NCBI RefSeq assembly: GCF_016583985.1
Contig: NZ_NRSD01000005.1
Location: 1-64,000 of the forward strand
Origin: Thiocapsa imhoffii
GTDB lineage: Bacteria; Pseudomonadota; Gammaproteobacteria; Chromatiales; Chromatiaceae
Direction of reading: 5' to 3'
DNA length: 64,000 bases
Shown piece after piece: positions 24,576 to 34,319 of the stretch. Position 1 is the first letter of the stretch. Each line of letters begins with the position of its first letter. A model generated the notes under the pieces. It was given only the letters and a program-made list of their open reading frames with translations, made no database searches and had not been told where the DNA came from. A program made the position numbers and the translations under genes.

Positions 24576-24713
24576 TCAAAGGAGTTCTTGGGTGATGAAC
24601 AAAAAAATGAGCACCCCGACCACGACCGCGATCGTGGCATAGATCATCAGGATGCAGATCCCCGGCAGGTCGTTGCACACTGAGCTATAACGGCAGAGTT
24701 TACATCCCCTCAT
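24576..24713 (-). CDS. Small membrane protein with four N-terminal cysteines (45 aa)
   Basis: An ATG at 24713 opens a 45-codon frame ending TGA at 24576. The product begins MRGCKLCRYSSVCNDLPGIC, with Cys at 4, 7, 13 and 20 spaced C-x2-C-x5-C-x6-C. One strongly hydrophobic helix (residues 19-40, ILMIYATIAVVVGVLIFLFI) and the tail TQELL follow. The cysteine pattern next to a membrane anchor looks like a metal or iron-sulfur site, or a redox switch, at the cytoplasmic face. It lies 160 bp upstream of the ketopantoate-reductase-like gene, same strand. The designed-looking pattern supports a real gene; no family is recognised. Confidence 0.6.
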   Translation of the reverse strand: MRGCKLCRYSSVCNDLPGICILMIYATIAVVVGVLIFLFITQELL

Positions 24714-24981
24714 GTCAATCAGCCTAAGTGTCTGGATGCGTGGCTGGTCGGACGTTCAGTCCAACTCCCTGAATCGTGGGGCGGACGTCAGTCCGACTCG
24801 GTGCCGCCGCTGTTGACCACCCTCATTCAATTCAATACTGAGTATCGCACGACCGGCAAACGCGTGACGCATCATGATTTTCGGGTCTTTTGGGGCGTTG
24901 AATGGCCCAGTTCCACCCCCTCGACTGCCTAGAACCGGCGGCTCGGTGAGGCTAACTCCACCGCGTCGGGTGCGGTGTGGC
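24714..24981. other. Intergenic region without a recognised gene
   Basis: Short open frames only. A locally AT-rich stretch (about 24820-24880) may hold the promoter of the small membrane protein; no clear hairpin or repeat is seen. Confidence 0.3.
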
Positions 24982-25593
24982 CTAGGTCGGGGCGCGGCGC
25001 GTGAAGCGGGCCATTTGACTGGCTCCGCCATGGAGGGGGTGCAGCCCGGCGATGTCCGTGCAGGCGACCTCATAGCCATGACGGTGCGCAATGCCCTGGC
25101 TCCATTGGCGGAACTTGGCACGCCCCCACTCGAAGCGATGTCCGGGGTGCCGGAAGCGTTCCGGTGGGACACCGAGAATGCCGTTGTAGTCGGCATTGGG
25201 GGTGGTGATGATGATATGGGTCGGGCGCAGGTGGTCGAACAGGACCTGTTCGACGCGGGACAATTGGTTGGGCGCGATGTGCTCGATGGTTTCAATCAAG
25301 AGGGCACAGTCGACGCCGCGCGGACCGACATCGCGTTCGGTCATGGAGGCGAGGACGAGTTCGATGCGGGTGCCCGTCGCCTCGTCCTGGTGGGCCTGCA
25401 GCCGCAGTCGCGCTTGCTCGAGCGCGGCGGGCGCATGGTCGATGCCAATGATCCGCTCCAGTCCCGGTTGGTCGAGCAGGTGTGTCAGCAGATCGCCCTC
25501 GCCGCAGCCGAGGTCGATCAGCGTGCGGGGGCGGCAGTCACGCACCGCGCGCAGGACGGCGTCGAGTCGTTGGTCGTGGAGGTGGGAGGGCAT
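24982..25593 (-). CDS. Stand-alone Hen1-type RNA 3'-end 2'-O-methyltransferase domain
   Basis: The 203-residue class I SAM methyltransferase has the SAM loop TLIDLGCGEGDLLTHLL. It also carries the metal-binding signature peculiar to Hen1: LIETIEHIAPNQLSRVEQVL (E-x-x-E-H) and later ITTPNADYN with HRFEWGRAKFRQW (distal His). Hen1 methylates the 2'-OH of RNA 3' ends; in bacterial RNA repair it protects the ligated junction. Bacterial Hen1 usually has an additional N-terminal domain and a pnkp partner; both are absent here. Start at 25593 (MPSHLHDQR) is preferred over 25632, since the conserved part begins there. Confidence 0.75.
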   Translation of the reverse strand: MPSHLHDQRLDAVLRAVRDCRPRTLIDLGCGEGDLLTHLLDQPGLERIIGIDHAPAALEQARLRLQAHQDEATGTRIELVLASMTERDVGPRGVDCALLIETIEHIAPNQLSRVEQVLFDHLRPTHIIITTPNADYNGILGVPPERFRHPGHRFEWGRAKFRQWSQGIAHRHGYEVACTDIAGLHPLHGGASQMARFTRRAPT

Positions 25594-25676
25594 GAGTGGC
25601 CGATCCGGGGGATTCACCGTATAGAATGACACGGATGCCTGCCATGTCCACCCCTTGCCGCGACGAGACCTGAACC

Positions 25677-26993
25677 ATGCACGAGATCCCCAAGATCGGT
25701 TTTATCAGCCTCGGCTGCCCGAAGGCGACCGTGGACTCGGAGCGGATCCTGACCCAACTGCGAGCGGAGGGGTACGCCATCGAGGAGCGCGATGCGGATC
25801 TGGTCATCATCAACACCTGCGGCTTCATCGAGGAGGCGGTCGAGGAGTCGCTCGAGGTCATCGGCGAGGCCCTGCGGGAGCACGGCCAGGTGATCGTGAC
25901 GGGTTGTCTGGGCGCACGGGCCGAGTTGGTCCGCGAGGTTCATCCAGGGGTGTTGGCGGTCACGGGTCCACATGCCCTGGATGAGGTCATGACGGCCGTG
26001 CATGCCGCGCTGCCCGCGCCGCATGACCCCTGGACGAGCCTGGTGCCGCCGCAGGGGATCAAACTGACCCCCCGACACTATGCCTATCTGAAGATCTCCG
26101 AAGGCTGCAATCACCGCTGTACCTTTTGCATCATCCCGAGTCTGCGTGGTGATTTGGTCAGCCGCCCCCTCGGCGAGGTGCTCGGCGAGGCCGAACGCTT
26201 GGTCGCCTCGGGGGTGCGTGAGTTGCTTGTGATCTCGCAAGATACCAGTGCCTATGGCCTGGATCTGCGCTATCGGCTCGATTTCTGGAAGGGACAGCCG
26301 CTGAAGACGGATCTCACGAGCCTGGCCCGTGCGCTCGGACAATTCCCGGCGTGGATCCGCTTGCACTATGTCTACCCCTATCCGCAGGTCGATGCGGTGA
26401 TTCCCTTGATGGCGGACGGACTGATCCTGCCTTATTTGGATCTGCCGTTGCAGCACGGCAGCCCGACCATCCTGAAGGCGATGGGGCGCCCCGCCGCCGC
26501 CGAGAAGGTGCTCGAACGACTCGCGCGTTGGCGTGAGCAGTGTCCTGAGTTGGTCATTCGCAGCACCTTCATCGTGGGGTTTCCCGGCGAGCGCGAGGCG
26601 GATTTCGACGATTTGCTCGACTTCCTGCGCGCGGCGCAACTCGATCGAGTCGGATGTTTTCCCTATTCAGCGGTGGACGGCGCGGCGGCCAATGCCCTTC
26701 CGGATGCGGTCCCCGATGCCCTCAAACAGGAGCGTGTCGCCCGCTTCATGGCCGTGCAGGCCGAGATCAGTCGGGCCAAGCTGCAGGCGCGGATCGGACA
26801 GCGCCTGACGGTGCTGGTCGACGCCGTCGAAGAGGACTCCGTGGTCGCCCGCAGTGCGGCCGATGCGCCCGAAATCGACGGTCAGGTGATCATCGAGGGG
26901 GCCTGGGAACTGGATCCAGGCGATTTCATCGAGGTCGAGGTCGTGGCTGCGGACGAGCATGATCTGTGGGCGCGTCCCGTCGATCCACTCTGA
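25677..26993 (+). CDS. rimO: Ribosomal protein S12 methylthiotransferase RimO
   Basis: The 438-residue radical SAM enzyme has an N-terminal UPF0004 domain ([19 protein letters not shown], with cluster Cys residues also in [10 protein letters not shown] and VTGCLGAR). The radical SAM core holds [17 protein letters not shown] and a C-terminal TRAM domain ([19 protein letters not shown]). It methylthiolates Asp88 of ribosomal protein S12. Divergently arranged with the Hen1-like gene; 84 bp separate the starts. Confidence 0.96.
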   Translation: MHEIPKIGFISLGCPKATVDSERILTQLRAEGYAIEERDADLVIINTCGFIEEAVEESLEVIGEALREHGQVIVTGCLGARAELVREVHPGVLAVTGPHALDEVMTAVHAALPAPHDPWTSLVPPQGIKLTPRHYAYLKISEGCNHRCTFCIIPSLRGDLVSRPLGEVLGEAERLVASGVRELLVISQDTSAYGLDLRYRLDFWKGQPLKTDLTSLARALGQFPAWIRLHYVYPYPQVDAVIPLMADGLILPYLDLPLQHGSPTILKAMGRPAAAEKVLERLARWREQCPELVIRSTFIVGFPGEREADFDDLLDFLRAAQLDRVGCFPYSAVDGAAANALPDAVPDALKQERVARFMAVQAEISRAKLQARIGQRLTVLVDAVEEDSVVARSAADAPEIDGQVIIEGAWELDPGDFIEVEVVAADEHDLWARPVDPL

Positions 26994-27139
26994 GCCGATC
27001 CGTGCGGTCGGAACCGTGCGTGCGCGAGTCTTGAGGGTGGGGATGTCCGCGGGCGCCGCGGTCGCGATCGGGGTGGTGTGCAGGGAACCGGAGTTGAGGG
27101 GCGCGCGCAGGCTCGCGCGCTGCGCGCAAGCGGACCCAC

Positions 27140-27340
27140 TTAGAAGGCTGCGCCGCTCTCCTTACCCATCTTCTTCAGGATGAGTGCGAGCGGGCAGAAG
27201 CCGGTGAAGGCCGATTGCAGGAGGTTCAGCCCGACGAAGCCCGTGAACAACAGCCACAGCGGGCTGAACAGATAGGCCAGCAACGCGGACAGCAAGACAA
27301 AGGTGCCGGCGACGGCCAAGACGATGCGATCGATGGTCAT
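27140..27340 (-). CDS. DUF2892 small membrane protein
   Basis: The 66-residue protein [20 protein letters not shown]... has two hydrophobic segments and [20 protein letters not shown], the YgaP-C-terminal/DUF2892 pattern with a conserved Gly-Phe-Cys-Pro. Members often accompany rhodaneses and sulfide-related genes and may handle sulfur species at the membrane. Here it is alone. It starts 19 bp after a run of GAGCGTCAC-like sequence; an AGGAGCG ribosome-binding site lies before the ATG. Confidence 0.85.
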   Translation of the reverse strand: MTIDRIVLAVAGTFVLLSALLAYLFSPLWLLFTGFVGLNLLQSAFTGFCPLALILKKMGKESGAAF

Positions 27341-27631
27341 GTGACGCTCCTGAGGGTCGGAAAACCGAACCAGAATGGGACAAGGACAGTGGAACAGCAG
27401 GATATTAAAGAACGCTTATACTTCATTCAACCAGCCGATGCCCATTGATTCGCATCTCCAGCACCGATCCAAGGCTAGATCCGCGTTGCACCAGGTGGCA
27501 TCGGAGCAAGCGCTAGGCTACTCAACGCACGTGATCACTCGGCTGATTCCCACCAACCACTATCCACTAACCTCGCGCCCGCGATCACAAGACGTCGCGG
27601 CTCGGCGCGGGACCGCGAGGAGAGCCGTGCC
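27341..27631. other. Intergenic region with a short heptamer repeat
   Basis: No gene is supported. Two full copies plus a degenerate third of the 7-bp repeat seen near tsaD lie at 27555-27575 (AACCACT, ATCCACT, AACCTCG). The left part, around TTAAAGAACGCTTATACTTC (27404-27423), is AT-rich and may be promoter sequence for the DUF2892 gene or for the kinase gene. Confidence 0.45.
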
Positions 27632-29257
27632 GTGAACGCCGATGACTTTCCCCGTTTGGTGCGGGCCTTGACGCGGCCGGAGTCCTACCCGCATCCGGCG
27701 GATCCGGTCGAACATCTCGAGACCCACATCTCGCATGTCTTCCTCGCGGGGGACCATGCCTACAAGATCAAGAAGCCGCTGGACCTCGGTTTCCTGGATT
27801 TCTCCACGCTCGCGCGCCGCCGTCAGTGCTGCGAGGAGGAATTGCGGCTGAATCGCCGTCTCGCGCCCGAACTCTATCTCGATGTGGTCCCCATCACGGG
27901 GACGCCGACGGCCCCACGGGTCGGCGCGTCGGGACCGGTGCTTGAGTATGCGGTGCACATGGTGCGCTTCGCGAGCGATGCGTTGCTGACCCACCAACCG
28001 CTGAGCGAGGGCCTCATGGATGCCTTGGCCGAGCAACTGGCCGATTTCCACGCGCGCATCCCGATCGCCGTTCCGGCCTCGTCCCATGGCACACCCGCGG
28101 CTGTTCTGGAGCCGATGATCGAGAACCTGACCCAGATCCGCGAGCGTCCCATGCTCGCGGATCAGTCCCCTCGGCTCGATGGCTTGGAGGCGTGGACGCG
28201 CACGCGGTGGTTGGCCCTGCGTCCGGTCCTCGAACGTCGTCGTCGTCACGGTCATATCCGCGAGTGCCACGGCGATGCGCACCGGGGAAACATCGTCCTG
28301 ATCGATGGTGCCATTCGGCTGTTTGATGCGCTCGAATTCAGTCCCGCGCTGCGCTGGATCGATACCGCAAGCGAGATCGCTTTTCTGATCATGGACATCG
28401 AGCACTCGGGCGCGCTCGCCTTGGCGCGGCGTTTCCTGAACCGCTATCTGGAGCGCAGTGGTGACTATGGGGCGCTTGAGGTACTGGATGTCTACAAGGT
28501 CTATCGGGCGCTGGTCCGGGCGAAAGTCAGCGCGATTCGTCTCGGACAGGCCGGTCTGGAAGCGGCTGATGCCCAGGCGAGCCGGCATGATTGCCTGGAC
28601 TATCTCGCGCTTGCCGAGTCCTATACCGAACACCGGCAGCCGCGTCTGTTATTGGCCTGCGGGCTCTCGGGATCTGGCAAGAGCTATCTGGCGCGACAAT
28701 TGCGCGAGCGGATGCCATTGATCCATCTGCGCTCGGACATGGAGCGCAAACGGCTGTTCGGCGTGGCGGAGGCGGCGCACAGCAGGGCACCGATTGACGC
28801 GGGGGTCTATTTCCCTGCCGCGACCGACTGGACCTATGGACGCCTCCTGCGTCTGGCCGACGCCATTCTCTGCAGCGGCTACGATGTGCTGGTGGATGCG
28901 ACCTTCATCAAGCGATCGCGCCGCGCGCGGTTTCGGGCCCTGGCGCAACGGCTCGGTGTGCGGGTCGCGATCCTTGTGCTCGATGCGCCGCTGGAGGTGT
29001 TGCGCGAGCGCATTCAAGCCCGACTGGCCGCGGGTGAGGACGTTTCCGACGCGACCCTGACGGTGCTGGAGCGCCAGCGGATGGCACGCGAGCCGTTGAC
29101 GCCGGAGGAACAGCACTGTGCGGTCGACCTCGACACGAGCCGCCCGATACCGCTCGAGACCCTGCTCGCACGGATCGAGTCGGCGTTCGCCGGATGTGCG
29201 GCACAGCGCCCGTCCGCGGGTGTGGGTGAAAAAGCGGGTCCCACTCTTGACGGCTGA
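27632..29257 (+). CDS. Two-domain kinase: aminoglycoside-phosphotransferase fold plus P-loop kinase
   Basis: The start is a GTG at 27632. The 541-residue protein has an N-terminal APH/choline-kinase-like domain (KIKKPLDLGFLDFSTLARR, catalytic loop ECHGDAHRGNIVLID, and LFDALEF for the metal). A C-terminal AAA_33-type zeta-toxin/polynucleotide-kinase-like domain follows (ACGLSGSGKSYLARQL, then DVLVDATFIKRSRRARFRAL). Such fusions are widespread in proteobacteria, often called bifunctional phosphotransferase/ATP-binding protein; substrates are unknown. The residues for ATP binding are intact in both halves. It is monocistronic. Confidence 0.85.
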   Translation: MNADDFPRLVRALTRPESYPHPADPVEHLETHISHVFLAGDHAYKIKKPLDLGFLDFSTLARRRQCCEEELRLNRRLAPELYLDVVPITGTPTAPRVGASGPVLEYAVHMVRFASDALLTHQPLSEGLMDALAEQLADFHARIPIAVPASSHGTPAAVLEPMIENLTQIRERPMLADQSPRLDGLEAWTRTRWLALRPVLERRRRHGHIRECHGDAHRGNIVLIDGAIRLFDALEFSPALRWIDTASEIAFLIMDIEHSGALALARRFLNRYLERSGDYGALEVLDVYKVYRALVRAKVSAIRLGQAGLEAADAQASRHDCLDYLALAESYTEHRQPRLLLACGLSGSGKSYLARQLRERMPLIHLRSDMERKRLFGVAEAAHSRAPIDAGVYFPAATDWTYGRLLRLADAILCSGYDVLVDATFIKRSRRARFRALAQRLGVRVAILVLDAPLEVLRERIQARLAAGEDVSDATLTVLERQRMAREPLTPEEQHCAVDLDTSRPIPLETLLARIESAFAGCAAQRPSAGVGEKAGPTLDG

Positions 29258-29272
29258 TCCGGAGCGATGTGT

Positions 29273-30148
29273 TCACACGAGGATCAGGGTGACGCCACCA
29301 ACCATGAGCAGGCCAGCTGGCAGGTGCGCGGCAAGTCCAGGCTCACGGAACAACAGGGCGCCATAGAGGATGCCAAAGAGCAGACTGGTGCGTTTCACGG
29401 CGATCATGTAGGCCGCCTCGACCTCTTGCAGGGCGAGAAAATGGGTGTAGACCATGACCGCCATCAGCGCGGCGACCAGCAACACCGGGGCGGGGCGACT
29501 TGCGAGCTTCAGCAGGATGCGCGGGCGGGGCAGGACGATCAGGACGCCAACGGCGAGGCCCAGCAAGGCAAAGTAGAAGGCCCCGAAATACGCCGGTTCC
29601 AAATACCGCATCGCCCCCTTACCGAGCGTGGCGGTCACCGCATAGATGGCCGCCACCAGGAGCATCATGCGCGAGCCGGGTGCCGCGAGCATGGCTCGGA
29701 AGGGGTGCAGCCAACTGCGGCGATCGTTCAGGCGCACCTGTTGGCAGTTGAGCAGCCAGGCACCGGCGACCACCGCGAGGATACCCACGGCCCCCCGGGC
29801 GGTGACCGTCTCGCCCAGGAGCAGCCAAGCGACCAGCATGACCAGAACCGGGGTGAAGGCGAGATAGGGCAGCGTGAGGGAGAGCGGATGATCACGGATC
29901 GCCGCCATGTAGAGGAGCATGGCGGCGATCTCCAGTGGGATCAGGGCGGCGATCCAGAGCCAAAATGCGGGGTCGAGCGACTTGATGGGCGGCATGCCGA
30001 GTAGCAGGGGCGCCATCAGGAGTCCGACCACACCAAAGCGCACGACCACGAGTTCGCGCGCCGCGAAACCTTGCAGCCAGGCCTTGGTGGCTGCGTCGGC
30101 ACTGGCGAGGCTGAAGGCGCAGAGCAATGAGAGGCTGACCCAGTCCAT
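29273..30148 (-). CDS. DMT/EamA family transporter
   Basis: The 291-residue protein has ten hydrophobic segments in two EamA repeats (LAFTPVLVMLVAWLLLGETV and later IAVKRTSLLFGILYGALLFR). The family moves small metabolites such as amino acids across the inner membrane; substrate not predictable. A longer frame reaches 30241, but its first 31 residues are polar and repeat-like, whereas MDWVSLSLLCAFSLASADAA at 30148 begins the first helix. It converges with the kinase gene with 15 bp between stops. Confidence 0.85.
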   Translation of the reverse strand: MDWVSLSLLCAFSLASADAATKAWLQGFAARELVVVRFGVVGLLMAPLLLGMPPIKSLDPAFWLWIAALIPLEIAAMLLYMAAIRDHPLSLTLPYLAFTPVLVMLVAWLLLGETVTARGAVGILAVVAGAWLLNCQQVRLNDRRSWLHPFRAMLAAPGSRMMLLVAAIYAVTATLGKGAMRYLEPAYFGAFYFALLGLAVGVLIVLPRPRILLKLASRPAPVLLVAALMAVMVYTHFLALQEVEAAYMIAVKRTSLLFGILYGALLFREPGLAAHLPAGLLMVGGVTLILV

Positions 30149-30269
30149 ACCTGATGTGCTCGGGTGCAAGGTAGCCGATGGCGTGTGGGTAAGGGCTGTG
30201 CCCGCCGTGTGCCCGGGTGTGCGCCGACTCTGCCCCGTCACGCGCGCACGGTTCGCCGTGGCGATGGGC

Positions 30270-31331
30270 TCAGCCGGGGACGAGAGTCCGTGGGGTGGGC
30301 GGCAAGACGGCGGTCAGGACGCCGATCCCGGCACCGGGGCGATGTGCCTCTTCGCTCAGATGGCGTCGCCAGGCCCGCGCGCCCGGTTGACCCTGAAACA
30401 GACCCAGGAGATGTCGGCTCATGGCACTCAGCGGCACGCCGGCCGCGCGCTGGCGCTCGGCATAGGGCAGGAAGGCCTCGAGGACCGCATGGCGGCTGGG
30501 TATGGGGTGGTCATCGCCGAAGATCTCCCGATCGGCGGTGGCGAGCAGCCAGGGATTCTGATAGGCCTCGCGGCCGATCATGGTGCCATCGAGCCGGGTC
30601 AGGAAATCCTGGACCGCGTCGAGGGAGGTGATCCCGCCATTGACGATGATGGCGAGGTCGGGGCGCTTCGACTTCAGGCGCTCGACGACCTCGTAGCGTA
30701 ACGGGGGGATGTCGCGGTTCTCGCGCGGACTGAGGCCCGAGAGCCAGGCCTTGCGGGCATGGATGATGAAGGCGTCGCAACCGGCCTCGGCGAGGGTGGA
30801 GACGAAGTCGAGCAGGGCCTCTTCGCTGTCGAGTTCATCGATGCCGATGCGACTCTTGACCGTGACCGGGATGGTGACGGCATCCTTCATGGCCGCGAGA
30901 CAGTCGGCCACGACCCGCGGTTCGGCCATCAGGCAGGCGCCGAAGCGCCCGTTCTGAACCCGATCCGATGGGCAGCCAACATTGATGTTGATCTCGTCGT
31001 AGCCGCGTTCCGCACCCATCCGGGCGCAGATCGCCATCTCCTTGGGGTCGGAGCCACCGAGTTGGAGCGCGATCGGATGTTCGGCGGGATCGAACCCAAG
31101 GAAGCGCTCGCGGCCTCCATCACGGCCACCATGAATCAAGGCTCCCGTGGTGATCATCTCGGTGTAGAGCAGGGTGTGCCGGGTGATCAGCCGCAGGAAA
31201 TAACGACAGTGCCGATCGGTCCAGTCGAGCATGGGGGCAACCGCGAGGCGGCGATCGGGCCCCGCATCCCGCCCGCCGGCACGCGCGCGCGCCGACGGGC
31301 AGGATGATTCAGCGGTGTGCGGGTGGGTCAT
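30270..31331 (-). CDS. dusA: tRNA-dihydrouridine(20/20a) synthase DusA
   Basis: The 353-residue flavoenzyme has VAPMLDWTDRHCRYFLRLIT, LQLGGSDPKEMAICA, NINVGCPSDRVQNGRFGACL (catalytic Cys in FGACLM), the His-x-Arg in FIIHARKAWLSGLSPRENR and IIVNGGITSLD. The N-terminal ~30 residues (Ala/Arg/Gly-rich) may be upstream of the true start, but no later ATG fits before VAPM. It reduces U20/U20a in the tRNA D-loop. It ends 122 bp from the DMT gene start. Confidence 0.94.
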   Translation of the reverse strand: MTHPHTAESSCPSARARAGGRDAGPDRRLAVAPMLDWTDRHCRYFLRLITRHTLLYTEMITTGALIHGGRDGGRERFLGFDPAEHPIALQLGGSDPKEMAICARMGAERGYDEININVGCPSDRVQNGRFGACLMAEPRVVADCLAAMKDAVTIPVTVKSRIGIDELDSEEALLDFVSTLAEAGCDAFIIHARKAWLSGLSPRENRDIPPLRYEVVERLKSKRPDLAIIVNGGITSLDAVQDFLTRLDGTMIGREAYQNPWLLATADREIFGDDHPIPSRHAVLEAFLPYAERQRAAGVPLSAMSRHLLGLFQGQPGARAWRRHLSEEAHRPGAGIGVLTAVLPPTPRTLVPG

Positions 31332-31346
31332 CCCGGCGCATGCGCA

Positions 31347-32723
31347 TCAAGTGGACTCGCCCGGGCGGCGCACCGGCACCTTGAGCGTGACCAACTCCTC
31401 GGCGCTGGTGGGATGGATGGCGACCGTCGCATCGAAGTCGGCCTTGGTTGCGCCCATGTTCACCGCGACCGCGAAGCCTTGCAGCATCTCGTCGACCCCA
31501 TCACCGATGAGATGGATCCCCACGACGCGTTCCTCCGGGCCGGTGCAGATCAATTTCATCGCGGTCTTGGGGCCATGCGCGTTGAGGGCGTAGCGCATCG
31601 GCGTGAAACGGGTCTCATAGACGGTCAGGGTGTCGCCGAAACGCTCACGGGCCTCGGGCTCGGTCAAGCCGACCTTGCCGATGGGCGGATGAGCGAAGAC
31701 CACGGTGGGGATGTTCTCATAGTCCAGCTTGAGATCGGCTTTCCCGCCGAACACACGCTCGCCCAGACGCCGCCCCGCGGCAATGGCGACCGGCGTGAGC
31801 GGCTCGCGGCCGGTCACGTCACCGAGGGCATAGACCCCCGGGACATTGGTATTCTGGTAGGCATCGACCGGGATGAGACCGTTCGGTTGGACCGTCACGC
31901 CCGCGGCCTCGAGATTGAGATCGCGGGTATTGGGCGCGCGACCGACGGCCCACAGGAGGGTGTCGAAGCCACCGAGACGTTCCCCGTCGCGGGCGACGAG
32001 TGCGAGCCCATCGGAGTCTTGCGCCAGGGCGGCGACCTCGAATTCGAGCCGCAGGGTCATCCCATCGGCGGTCATGGTCTCGGCCAGGACCTCGCTGATC
32101 ATGGGGTCGAAGAGCGCGAGCACGCGGTCCTCGAGCGCGACGATGGTGATCTCGGTTCCGAGGGCGCGCATCACGCCCGCGAGTTCGACTCCAATATAGC
32201 CCCCACCGATGATGGCAACGCGCTTGGGTTGCTCCGAGAGGGCAAAAAAACCGTCCGAGGTGATCCCGAGTTCCGCGCCTGGCATCCGGGGCACGATGGG
32301 ACGTCCGCCGGTGGCGATAACGATGTGATCGGCACTATAGTGTTGGCCCGCGACGGCGATGGTCTTGGCATCGACGAACTGCGCTTGGCCTTGAATTCGA
32401 GTGATGCCCTGGTCTTCGACGTAGCCGTCCCAGTAGCTGTTGATGTTGGCCACATACTGGTTGCGTCCAGCGACCAAGGTCGGCCAGTCGATCCCGTCGG
32501 TCCGCACGCGCACGCCGTATCCGGCGGCATCGGCGGCCGCGCTCGCGAGGTTGGCGCCATACCACATGACCTTTTTGGGGACACAGCCGGCATTGACACA
32601 GGTCCCGCCGAGTTGGCCAGACTCCACCACCGCGACACGGCGCCCGAGCTGCGCGGCCTTTTCGGCAACGGCAAGCCCTCCGCTACCGCCACCAATGGCG
32701 ATCAGGTCGAACTGCTGGCTCAT
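31347..32723 (-). CDS. garA: Glutathione amide / glutathione disulfide reductase GarA
   Basis: The 458-residue FAD disulfide reductase starts [20 protein letters not shown]. It has the redox pair in [17 protein letters not shown], a pyridine-nucleotide loop [13 protein letters not shown], and C-terminal [13 protein letters not shown] with the His-Glu dyad. After the nucleotide loop the sequence is VALEDRV, acidic where the NADPH-specific E. coli enzyme has basic residues, which fits the NADH preference known for Chromatium glutathione amide reductase. It lies directly after garB, as in Chromatium gracile. The in-frame ATG six codons earlier is less likely. Confidence 0.88.
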   Translation of the reverse strand: MSQQFDLIAIGGGSGGLAVAEKAAQLGRRVAVVESGQLGGTCVNAGCVPKKVMWYGANLASAAADAAGYGVRVRTDGIDWPTLVAGRNQYVANINSYWDGYVEDQGITRIQGQAQFVDAKTIAVAGQHYSADHIVIATGGRPIVPRMPGAELGITSDGFFALSEQPKRVAIIGGGYIGVELAGVMRALGTEITIVALEDRVLALFDPMISEVLAETMTADGMTLRLEFEVAALAQDSDGLALVARDGERLGGFDTLLWAVGRAPNTRDLNLEAAGVTVQPNGLIPVDAYQNTNVPGVYALGDVTGREPLTPVAIAAGRRLGERVFGGKADLKLDYENIPTVVFAHPPIGKVGLTEPEARERFGDTLTVYETRFTPMRYALNAHGPKTAMKLICTGPEERVVGIHLIGDGVDEMLQGFAVAVNMGATKADFDATVAIHPTSAEELVTLKVPVRRPGEST

Positions 32724-32811
32724 GATTCCTCGACTCCTCAATCTAGCGAACGGATCGGTTGCGGCGCGGGCGCTCCGGCGAGTGCCGGTTTGCCCGCGTG
32801 CGTCAGGCTGT

Positions 32812-33546
32812 TTAGCGTGCCTTCAGCCAGGCCTCCAGATCATCGGAGCCACCAACCAGCTTGCCGTTGATGAAGACTTGTGGAACGGACGCGGCGTTCG
32901 CGACCGCGCGCAGCGTCTGCTCGGTGTAGTCGCGGTTCAGCACCAGTTCCTCGAAGTCCAGACCGGCATTGCGCAGGGCTTCCTTTGCCTTGGCGCAGAA
33001 GGGGCAACCATCACGGGTCATCACCGTGATATCCAGCGGCTTGGCGGTTCCGGGTGCCAGATGAGCGAGCATGGTGTCGGCATCGGAGACACCATAGGGG
33101 TCGCCCTCGACCTCGGGCTCGATGAACATCTTCTCGACGACCCCATCGCGCACCAGCATGGAATAGCGCCAGGAACGCTTGCCGAAGCCGAGATCATCCT
33201 TGTCGACCAGCATTCCCATGCCCGCGGTGAATTCGCCATTGCCATCCGGGATGAAGGTCACATTGTCCGCGTGCTGGGCCTTCTTCCACTCGTTCATGAC
33301 GAAGGTGTCGTTGACCGACATGCAGATGACGTCGTCGACCCCGTGCGCCTTGAAGGTCGGCACCAGCTGGTTGTAGCGCGGCACATGCGAGGAAGAGCAG
33401 GTTGGCGTAAAGGCGCCCGGCAGCGAGAAGACCACCACGGTCTTGCCGCCGAACAGCTCGTCGGTGGTGACATCGACCCATTCGTGGCCACGACGGGTGC
33501 GGAAGGTCACCTGCGGAATGCGGCTGCCAGTGCGATCTTCTAACAT
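32812..33546 (-). CDS. garB: Peroxiredoxin-glutaredoxin hybrid, glutathione-amide-dependent peroxidase GarB
   Basis: The 244-residue fusion has a Prx5-type peroxiredoxin domain (residues 1-165; peroxidatic Cys in [15 protein letters not shown]). A C-terminal glutaredoxin domain (about 170-240) has [16 protein letters not shown] and the GSH-site [20 protein letters not shown]. The hybrid reduces H2O2 and alkyl peroxides using its own Grx domain and glutathione or glutathione amide. The start at 33546 has AGGAG nine bases upstream; two earlier ATGs place the site too close or have none. It is first in an operon with garA. Confidence 0.92.
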   Translation of the reverse strand: MLEDRTGSRIPQVTFRTRRGHEWVDVTTDELFGGKTVVVFSLPGAFTPTCSSSHVPRYNQLVPTFKAHGVDDVICMSVNDTFVMNEWKKAQHADNVTFIPDGNGEFTAGMGMLVDKDDLGFGKRSWRYSMLVRDGVVEKMFIEPEVEGDPYGVSDADTMLAHLAPGTAKPLDITVMTRDGCPFCAKAKEALRNAGLDFEELVLNRDYTEQTLRAVANAASVPQVFINGKLVGGSDDLEAWLKAR

Positions 33547-33928
33547 AGCGTTCATCTCCTGGTTTGGTTTAAGGTTCGGGTTGAGCTCGATACACGACTG
33601 CAAGGATCATGGTGGGGTCTGGATCCGATGGCTCCGAGCCCTGATCTCATCTCAGCGCCTACCTTAGCGCGTGCGGGTTGATAACGAAATTGGATTATTC
33701 GTATTACATCGATCGGTTGCCCCGATCAATCAGCGTCATCAGCCAGCGGGCGGCAGCGGCCCCCTGGAACGCCGCGGCGATCCGCCATGACAGCGGTCAC
33801 TGGAGCCTGTCGCAGCGTTTGCACAGGTGTCGTGCGACCGATGCCGTGCACCTAGTTCCGTGCACTTCAAGATCCCGGATGAGGTGAGCACCCATCCTAA
33901 TCCCTTACAGTCACCAGAGGAATGCGAA
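33547..33928. other. Divergent control region between garB and the DUF302 gene
   Basis: No gene is supported. An AT-rich core, ATAACGAAATTGGATTATTC (33680-33699), with the near-palindrome CGAA-ATTGGATTA-TTCG is the likely garB promoter zone. It could be a binding site for a peroxide regulator, but does not match the OxyR consensus well. An AGAGGAATGCGAA ribosome-binding site precedes 33929. Confidence 0.4.
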
Positions 33929-34318
33929 ATGTATGGTTTCAATGTCCGGCTCTCAACCCGTTTCGACGAAGCAATCGCGCGGGTCACGCTCGCCTTGAAG
34001 GACAATGGGTTTGGCGTGCTGAGTGATATCGACGTGCAAGCCACCTTACAGGCCAAGTTAGGCGTTGAGCGCAAGCCCTATCGGATCCTCGGGGCCTGCA
34101 ACCCTCACTTTGCCCGCCAGGCGATCGACCTCGACCCCGAGGTGGGGCTCTTGCTGCCCTGTAATGTCGTGGTGCGGGAAGAGGATGACGGAACCATCCT
34201 CGTCTCCTTCATGGACCCGGTCACCGTCTTGGGTTTGATCGATCACGCCGGAGTGACGCCGCTGGCTACCGAGGTGCGGAGCCTGCTCGAGCAGGTCCGT
34301 GACAGCCTGGTGGACTAG
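33929..34318 (+). CDS. DUF302 family protein
   Basis: The 129-residue protein begins MYGFNVRLSTRFDEAIARVT and has GFGVLSDIDVQATLQAKLGV, YRILGACNPHFARQAIDLDP and VGLLLPCNVVVREEDDGTI, the complete DUF302 pattern. The conserved Cys in GACNP and LLPCNV are present. The domain is common in sulfur oxidisers, where it may interact with thiols or metals; its activity is unproven. A longer frame from 33827 is rejected because the domain and an AGAGG site fix the start at 33929. The Hpt gene follows with 1 bp between. Confidence 0.9.
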   Translation: MYGFNVRLSTRFDEAIARVTLALKDNGFGVLSDIDVQATLQAKLGVERKPYRILGACNPHFARQAIDLDPEVGLLLPCNVVVREEDDGTILVSFMDPVTVLGLIDHAGVTPLATEVRSLLEQVRDSLVD

Positions 34319-34319
34319 C

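Noticed and set aside
31317-32870. 517-codon plus-strand frame opposite garA
   Set aside because: It is the complementary frame of garA; the minus strand encodes a complete disulfide reductase.
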